64,000 nucleotides of DNA from Helianthus annuus (lineage: Eukaryota; Streptophyta; Magnoliopsida; Asterales; Asteraceae), in the NCBI RefSeq assembly GCF_002127325.2, contig NC_035447.2, positions 25,807,762-25,871,761 of the forward strand, read 5' to 3'. Made by a program: the position numbers and the translations under genes. A model generated the notes under the pieces. That model had not been told where the DNA came from and ran no database searches. It worked only from the letters and a program-made list of their open reading frames with translations. The first letter of the stretch is position 1; every line of letters begins with the position of its first letter. This document shows, piece by piece, positions 58,441-64,000 of the stretch.

Positions 58441-58968
58441 CCAACATAAATTTGCTTTAAATATATTTGGAAAAAAAGCACCGGATGTTAATAAAACTCT
58501 AACTTTCTAGTGTTAAGCCTCGGTATAAATAGGTACTTAACATATAAAGTAACTTAACGTAAGAGGTAAAGGAGAGAAAACATTTTTTTTCTGAATTTTT
58601 TTTCTCAACTTATTAAGAACGTATTTTACTCTCAAAATCAAAAATAAAAAAAATGTATAAATTACACTAGTAGAGTAATTATAATTACTCTAAGTTTGAC
58701 ATTACTCTACTAGAGTAAATGCATGTTTTTTTAATTGTTATATTTTGCAACTAAATATCACACATAAAAAGACGAGAAAAAAATAAAAAAGAAAAATAAA
58801 AATTCATACTTCACTTCTCATGTTAAGTCCATTTTATATGTTAAGATCTATTTATTTGATCCTTACAATTTTTTCTAAACAAACTCTCATTGGATTTTTA
58901 ACACTAATCACTAGATTTTTATCGGTGTCGCCCGTTGCGGCAACGACATCACGTTTGCGACTTCGTTA
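58441..58968. other. AT-rich DNA, no gene seen
   Basis: Short inverted words TAGAGTAAT/ATTACTCTA near 58672-58716; nothing else recognised. Confidence 0.5.
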
Positions 58969-59910
58969 CACTACTAGAAAAATGGTTTTTTTGCTACAAA
59001 ACTTTTTGACAAATTTCCCACAACTTAATTTTGGCGACAAATTTCCCACAAATTATAGACAAATATTAAAAAACCATAAATTTCCCCACAATTTTTTGAC
59101 AAGATAGTCACCAAACCTATATTTGTGTCAATTTCGTCGCAAAGTTAACTATGTTTCCAACAATGTTCCCACAAAACTTTGTTTTTTTTCATTTATTAAC
59201 TTTTATTATTAGTTAGTGCAATTTATAAAACAAAAAATTCAAAACAGTGGCAAATTTGTGGCAACTTTTTGACAAGTTTCCCACAAATTTTAGACAAATA
59301 TTAAAAACCATAAATTTTCCCACAATTTTTCGACAAGATAATCACCAAACCTGTATTTGTGGCAATTTCGTTGCAAAGTTAACTATGTTTCCAACAAGGT
59401 TCCCACAAAACTTTGTTTCTTTTTCATTTATTATCTTTTATTAGTAGTTAGTGCAATTTATAAAACTAAAAAAAAAGAAAAAAACAGTGGCAAATTTGTA
59501 GCAACTTCCAACGATTTTCCCACGAAATTTAGTTATATTATTTATCAATTTTTATTAACTATTTTTTTAGCGGCTTAATTTTTGTCAATGGGATTTGAAC
59601 CCTCTTTCATATGAGAAGGAAAAGTCTTATCTAACACTTTGATACGGCTAGGCCAAAGGCTATTTAAATGTTAATTGTTAGTACGATAAAAATAAACGTT
59701 TTTTAAAAACTAAAATATGAAAATTTGTGGCAAAGTTGTCGCAGCTTGCCACATTCTTTCCACAAACCATTATTGTCTTTTTATTTGATAACTCATGTTA
59801 TTTGTTCATACAATATAAGAAACAATTTTACAGACTAAAAAAATCTAAAATTGTGGCAAAGTTGTCGCAACTTGTGACAATTTTTCCACAAAACATTATT
59901 TTGATTTTAA
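58969..59910 (+). mobile_element. CACTA transposon end with subterminal repeats
   Basis: CACTACTAGAAAAATGG at 58969 is the classical CACTA inverted-repeat terminus. It is followed by dense GTGGCAA(A/C)/TTGCCAC-like and TTCCCACAAA words, including two copies of a 234-bp unit at about 59037-59505. Such subterminal arrays bind transposase in this superfamily. The opposite end and any transposase gene are not in the window or were lost. Frames at 58820-59972 are incidental. Confidence 0.75.
59567..59664 (-). mobile_element. Short SINE-like segment inside CACTA end
   Basis: On the minus strand A-box-like GGCCTAGCCGTATCAAAG (near 59650) is followed by B box GGTTCAAATCC (59592-59602). No long tail or duplication is evident, so this could be a truncated SINE or captured tRNA-like DNA. 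Confidence 0.4.
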
Positions 59911-60188
59911 TAATCTTAACTTTCACTCACTCACTGGTCTACAAGAGTCTCAACTTAAAAAATTCCGTCTAACATTCCCAAATTGTACGAATTTGACCCC
60001 ATAGATCCTTTTTCTAACGTGGCACAAACCTAATTATTGGCTGATGTGGTTAGTTATGTGGCACAAACCTAATTATTATATTTTAATAATCCTAACTTTC
60101 ACCACCACCACAATTGGCCACCACTTCCATCACCATCACCTACCACCACCATCCACCACCATCATTCACCACCACCACCACCATCAAC
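59911..60188. repeat. Short direct repeat and CAC-rich low-complexity DNA
   Basis: GTGGCACAAACCTAATTATT occurs near 60019 and 60059. From 60100 the DNA is (CAC/CAT)n, continuing beyond the inserted LTR at 60907. Confidence 0.75.
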
Positions 60189-60906
60189 TGTAGGTCCACC
60201 CGGAGGATCGAGTTAAACCTCTTCCCTGTTTTCCGATGACCCCAAGAGTGCGGAATCAAGTTAAACCAAGTTCGAACACGTAAACGACAAACACGAGACT
60301 CAACGATTAACACTCAATGTATTAATGCTTGAAACGGTTACAGTACAATGTTTACAAATACTCTCTGTAAACTCTCTCAGTGTGTGTTCTCTCTATCTTG
60401 TGCTCTCTGGTGTGTTATCTTCCTGTGTCTTCAGTCTGCTGTTTATGTTGGCTGCAGATCGACGGAGGAACTGCAGCGACGAAGAACCTTGACGAAGAAT
60501 CATGGCTGACGAAGAATAGGGATTCTTCGTCGTAAGCCTTTGGGGAACCACCATGTGACTAACTTCTGATCTTCATTGTTCATCATTCATGGCGAAGTAT
60601 ATGCTTCGCCATGTCTGATTCTTCGTCATGTGTAAGTAATAACAGTTCTTTGTCAACAGTATGCAACATGCAGGTTCTTCGTCAGGAGCACATGCAGGTT
60701 CTTCGTCAGGTGCATTTCAAGGTGTTGGTTCTTCGTGAACTCAGCTGCAACATGCAGATTTGCAGTATATAATCAGCCGCAACAGATATATCTGCAACAT
60801 GCAGATCAGCAACATGATTGAACCGAAACTCGATGGAGGATATCGGCTTTGGTCTTTATTCCGTAACACGGGCGAACCGAGTCGAGACGCATCCACAAGA
60901 GATGCA
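60189..60906 (-). mobile_element. Solo copia-type LTR, 718 bp
   Basis: Flanked by TCAAC at 60184-60188 and 60907-60911. The minus strand runs from TGCATCTCTTGTGG to GTGGACCTACA, the same ending style (GGACCTACA) as elements 1 and 2. It carries nine or more TTCTTCGTC/GACGAAGAA words at 60470-60740. The frame 60760-61062 straddles its end and is not a gene. Confidence 0.85.
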
Positions 60907-61110
60907 TCAACATCAACAACAACAACCACCACCATCAGCCGCCACAACCACCATCAACAATCACCACCATGGCGATTGGTGGTGGTGGTTGTGGGGTGGT
61001 GGTGGTGGTGGCGGCTGACAGTGGTGATTGTTGATGGTGGTGGTGGTGGTGGTGGCGGCTAATAGTGGTAGTGGTTGTTGATGGTGGTGGTGAGTGGTTG
61101 TTGATGGTGG
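60907..61110. repeat. CAC/GGT palindromic low-complexity tract
   Basis: A CACC/CAAC-rich arm (60912-60972) meets a GGTGG-rich arm (60978-61110) so that the DNA could fold back, with CCGCCACAACC opposite GGTTGTGGGG and GGTGGCGGC. Frames on both strands (60818-61018, 60935-61129) are products of the repeat. Confidence 0.8.
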
Positions 61111-62160
61111 TAAAAGTTATATTATACAAACCTTAATACCCTATGTGCTACCAATTTCCTTTCTATAATTTAAAACTTTAATTTGATTCTTATACTATAT
61201 ATAATATACACTTTTAATATTACAAAAAGCGTCCTTTATGTTGATACTAGATTGCAAAGTGTGCCCTTCGTCTTCAAAAATTACAAAAGCGTACTCGATG
61301 TTTGCAATCCCTTGTACGTTATATGCTTTAGCCCGAACTCGGTTAGTTTTATGGTTAAATTTGACCAACTGAACCCCACATGAGGGTATTTTAGTCATTT
61401 TACATTATTTACTCAAATACATAAACATAAAAATTAACATATAAAAAAAACTTAATAAGTATCTCTCTCTAACACATACACATACCGTCTCTTTCAACCT
61501 CCACCATCAGCCACCACCTACCCACCATGACCACCACAACCCCCACTCAATTTATAAAATCCTCTAAAAACACAACATATTAGCAAAAACAAGAGCATCA
61601 AATTGAATCAAAACAATTCAGATCAACAAAAACATGCAGATCAATCCGTACACTCAAAAACCCTAACAATTTCAACATAAAATGAAATATAGAAATGAAG
61701 AAATCAGATCTAGAACAACCTGAATCCTCATCTTCTTCACAAAACTTGTCGGTGGTTATATAACAGCAGTGAACGACAACCATAATGGGCAGTAATGAAA
61801 AAAGGAGTTTCGACAAATCCAGATCCGGTGGATTAATGGAACAACAGATTTTAGGGTGACGGCGACGACTTTTAGGGTTTCGACGACGACGGAGCAATGT
61901 AGTGACGACGAGTTGGTGATGTGATGGCGGTGGTACTGTGGCATTGGTGCAATGACAGTGGTGGAGGAGCTATGGGCGGTGGTTTTGTGATGGCGGTGTT
62001 GCGATGCCAGTGGTGGTGCAATGGCACGACGCAGGTTTTCGATCATAACCGCGTCGGTTTGTGTCGGGTTTCGGGCCGACATGGGTTTCTGCACGGGACG
62101 GGTTTCGGATCGCAACGGGTTTTGGGCCGACACAAGTTTCCGCACGAGACGAGTTTTGGG
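61111..62160. other. Mixed intergenic DNA, no gene supported
   Basis: 61200-61400 resembles the arm of a TIR element (GCGTCCTTTATGTTGA, GTGCCCTTCGTC, CATGAGGGTATTTTAGTC). 61500-61870 is CACC-rich and Arg-rich in translation. 61920-62020 is GGT-rich. Frames at 61598-61897 and 61756-62304 (minus) have no ATG-led family features and end in the minisatellite. Confidence 0.45.
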
Positions 62161-62163
62161 TCG

Positions 62164-62425
62164 TGACGAGTTTCGTACCGTTTTGACGCGAACCGTTTCG
62201 AGGCAAACCGTTTCGACGCGTACCGTTTCGATGCGAACCGTCTCGACCCGTACCACGCGAACCGTTTCGACGCGAACCACGCGAACCGTTTCGACCCGAG
62301 CCACGCGAACCGTTACGACGCGAACCGTCTCGACGCGAATTGTGTCGACGCGAACCGTCTCAACCCGTACCGTCTCGACGCGAACCGTCTCAACCCGTAC
62401 CGTTTCGACCAGTACCGTTTTAAAT
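62164..62425. repeat. 15-bp minisatellite GCGAACCGTTTCGAC
   Basis: About 15 imperfect units, some shortened by five bases, with the core ACCGTTTCGACGCGA. Because the unit is a multiple of three and holds no stop, both strands stay open (TVSTR repeats on plus, ETVRV repeats on minus), creating long false frames at 62021-62578 and 61756-62304. Confidence 0.9.
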
Positions 62426-62739
62426 CAAACCGTTTCAACAATTTGCAAATGGTGTCTTCATCGATGGATCTCCAACAAGCATGTCACTAAAAGATTACCG
62501 CCAGTTTGGTACGTCACGTGTTCACCGACATATCACCAAGAGTCTTTAACTAGCAGATTGGCTATCAAGAATCCGTAGGTATTACTAATTTTAAATAATA
62601 TCAATTATATAATAGATTATTACAAATAAAACTGTGTTTAGACCAGTAACGTTTTGAATCGAACCGTTTCAACGCGAACCTTTTCAAACCGAACAAAATT
62701 GCCCCTTTATGTACAATCTCATTAAAAAAAATTTAACCA

Positions 62740-62895
62740 ACCCGACCCGAAACCCGTTCTGACCCTAAACTCGTTCTGACCCGAACCCATTTTGACCCGA
62801 ACCCGTTTTGACCCGAACCAAAACAACCCCTTTTTTAATTGACCCGAACCCGTTTTGACCCATGACCCGACCCAACCCGACCCGTTTGTCAGGTC
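62740..62895. repeat. Second minisatellite, GACCCGAACCCGTTTT
   Basis: About six units of a 16-bp word, ending in ACCCGACCCGTTTGTCAGG. It is related in composition to the 15-bp array 320 bp upstream (AACCGTTT / AACCCGTTT). Confidence 0.8.
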
Positions 62896-63633
62896 TAAAT
62901 TGTTATGGTATTATAATTACACTACTTAATATCTATATTTAAGGAGTCGCTCTATAAAAAATAAATACTTAATATCTATATTTAAATATTTAAAAATAAA
63001 ATAAAAGGCTTCATATAATTTATTACTTTTGCAGTTTGCTTGTTTTCGATGTACCACTCCATAGACTTTTCAAATGACTCTTTTTAAGATTGAAAAACCC
63101 AAAATTATAAAGCCCTTAAATATATTTTTTCCCCGCTGATTGTATTTTGGCGCAATATTGTCCACTTTTCATCCCATCTTTTCGCTGCTTCTATACTGGT
63201 GGACGGAGTGGTGGTTTTAGGCGGTTTCCCTCTTTGTTTCAGAGACAATTTGGAGCTACAATTCGAAGTTCACCCAAACCGGTAGGTTGTTCATCTATTC
63301 CCTTTACCAAGATAACGATTAACCCTCTGTAAAATTGACTTCACTAGGGCTGAGGATTGTGCGATTAGGGCTGAGGACTGTGCGACTGCTACTGGTGGTT
63401 TTCGGCCATAGTCAGCTTCTGAGTTGGTGGGTTCCAGCGACGCTCAGGTACTGAACCCATCTTTGTAAATCAAATGCCATTCCTCTATAAGTTTTATATC
63501 TGCTAATTTCATTGTAACACTCATCTTTATTTTTATGAATTCTTGTATATGTATACCATTTATCATTTCATCCTCTGGTTCTTTGTCTACCATGACTACA
63601 ATTGCTGTTAATTGCTGCTCTTGGTGTTGTTTA
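62896..63633 (+). other. Possible 5' end of an unidentified transcript, cut by an LTR
   Basis: After AT-rich DNA, 63120-63450 is less AT-rich and gene-leader-like. A frame at 63147-63332 begins with TTG, not ATG, so it is unproven. AGGGCTGAGGAYTGTGCGA occurs twice in tandem (63347-63385), and a donor-like CTCAG/GTACTG lies near 63450. The next element starts at 63634. No product can be named. Confidence 0.35.
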
Positions 63634-64000
63634 TGTTGGTGCAGTTGTCTGTCGACTACATCTTCGTTCGAGTCTTAGAGTTTTAGAATAGGAATGATTG
63701 TAAATGATTGTAAATATGAGATAGTGAAATTGTATAGTTGTTTAATGATTGGATCGCTCTTAGGAACATGGGCCGCTCGAACGGACATGTTGGTTCGCTC
63801 GAGTGACAAAGGTCTGAACCGCTCGAGTTGCATGTTAGTTGGACCGCTTATGTGTCAACTACATGGACCGCTTATTGGGCCTGTCCAATAAGCGGTCCCA
63901 GCTGTCTATAAATACCTATGAGCGATCTGACTTGAAAAAAGTAGTAACGTTTTGGTGAAATCGTGCCGAGGTTCTGCCGGTGCGAGATTCAAGTTGTAAC
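63634..64000 (+). mobile_element. 5' part of a copia LTR related to element 3, cut by window end
   Basis: TGTTGGTGCAGTTGTCTGTC matches the start of element 3's LTR (TGTTGGTGCAGTCATCTGTC), with CTTCGT and GTCGAGTC-like words following. TATA box TATAAATA is at 63907-63914. Eight GGACCGCTT/CCGCTCGAG-type words occur at 63750-63925, the same word class as in element 3. No end, primer site or duplication can be seen in the window. Confidence 0.8.

Noticed and set aside
61756..62304. Minus-strand 182-residue frame with ETVRV repeats as a gene
   Set aside because: Product of the 15-bp minisatellite; no conserved domain and both strands are open for the same reason.

Overview
This is plant nuclear DNA, from a eudicot and probably a member of the daisy family (Asteraceae). 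The evidence is one GT-AG spliced glycine-rich RNA-binding protein gene at the left edge, tRNA-derived SINEs, MULE/hAT/CACTA-type DNA transposons, and a deep nest of Ty1/copia and Ty3/gypsy LTR retrotransposons. The family assignment is inference from the style of the elements and was not tested. There is no bacterial-type gene, CRISPR array, tRNA gene or rRNA gene.

Layout. 1-859: the last three visible exons of a glycine-rich RRM protein, the only cellular gene I can support. 860-9428: AT-rich intergenic DNA with a hAT-like MITE, a SINE, a decayed copia pol on the minus strand, and a 401-bp MITE with a perfect 10-bp target duplication. 9429-16628: a complete copia-like LTR element with LTRs that look identical, a gag but no pol, and a complete 1.26-kb LTR element inside its leader. 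17439-20087: a 2.65-kb solo gypsy LTR. 21562-35107: a second gag-only element (minus strand), whose gag is split by a third, related gag-only element at 26283-33546. 35113-50301: an old gypsy element (A) whose integrase is split by a full-length gypsy element (B, 38274-47262). 50302-64000: SINEs, TIR elements, two more solo LTRs, a 290-bp-arm inverted duplication, a CACTA end, GGT/CAC low-complexity DNA, minisatellites, and the start of another copia LTR cut by the window edge. Target-site duplications were found for seven LTR insertions besides the 1.26-kb element and fix their boundaries: AATTT, TTTTT, ATGGA, ATCCT, TATGG, AAAGG and TCAAC.

How the parts relate. The three gag-only elements have the same plan: an iMet primer site, a long leader, a coiled-coil gag ending in a zinc knuckle, a 1-2 kb conserved non-coding block where pol should be, a polypurine tract and the 3' LTR. 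They must have moved with enzymes supplied from elsewhere. The most interesting recurring structure is that several leaders and LTRs, in both copia and gypsy elements, carry dense arrays of one short CG-containing word (8-18 or more copies over 200-450 bp). Each element has its own word, for example TTCGAGTC, TTCGCTG, AAGCGATCC, TCCGATCGGAC, TCGCACAA or TTCTTCGTC. I know of no standard name for this.

Limits: all counts and comparisons were done by eye. Ends of degenerate elements are approximate. Superfamily names rest on motifs, not on database searches.
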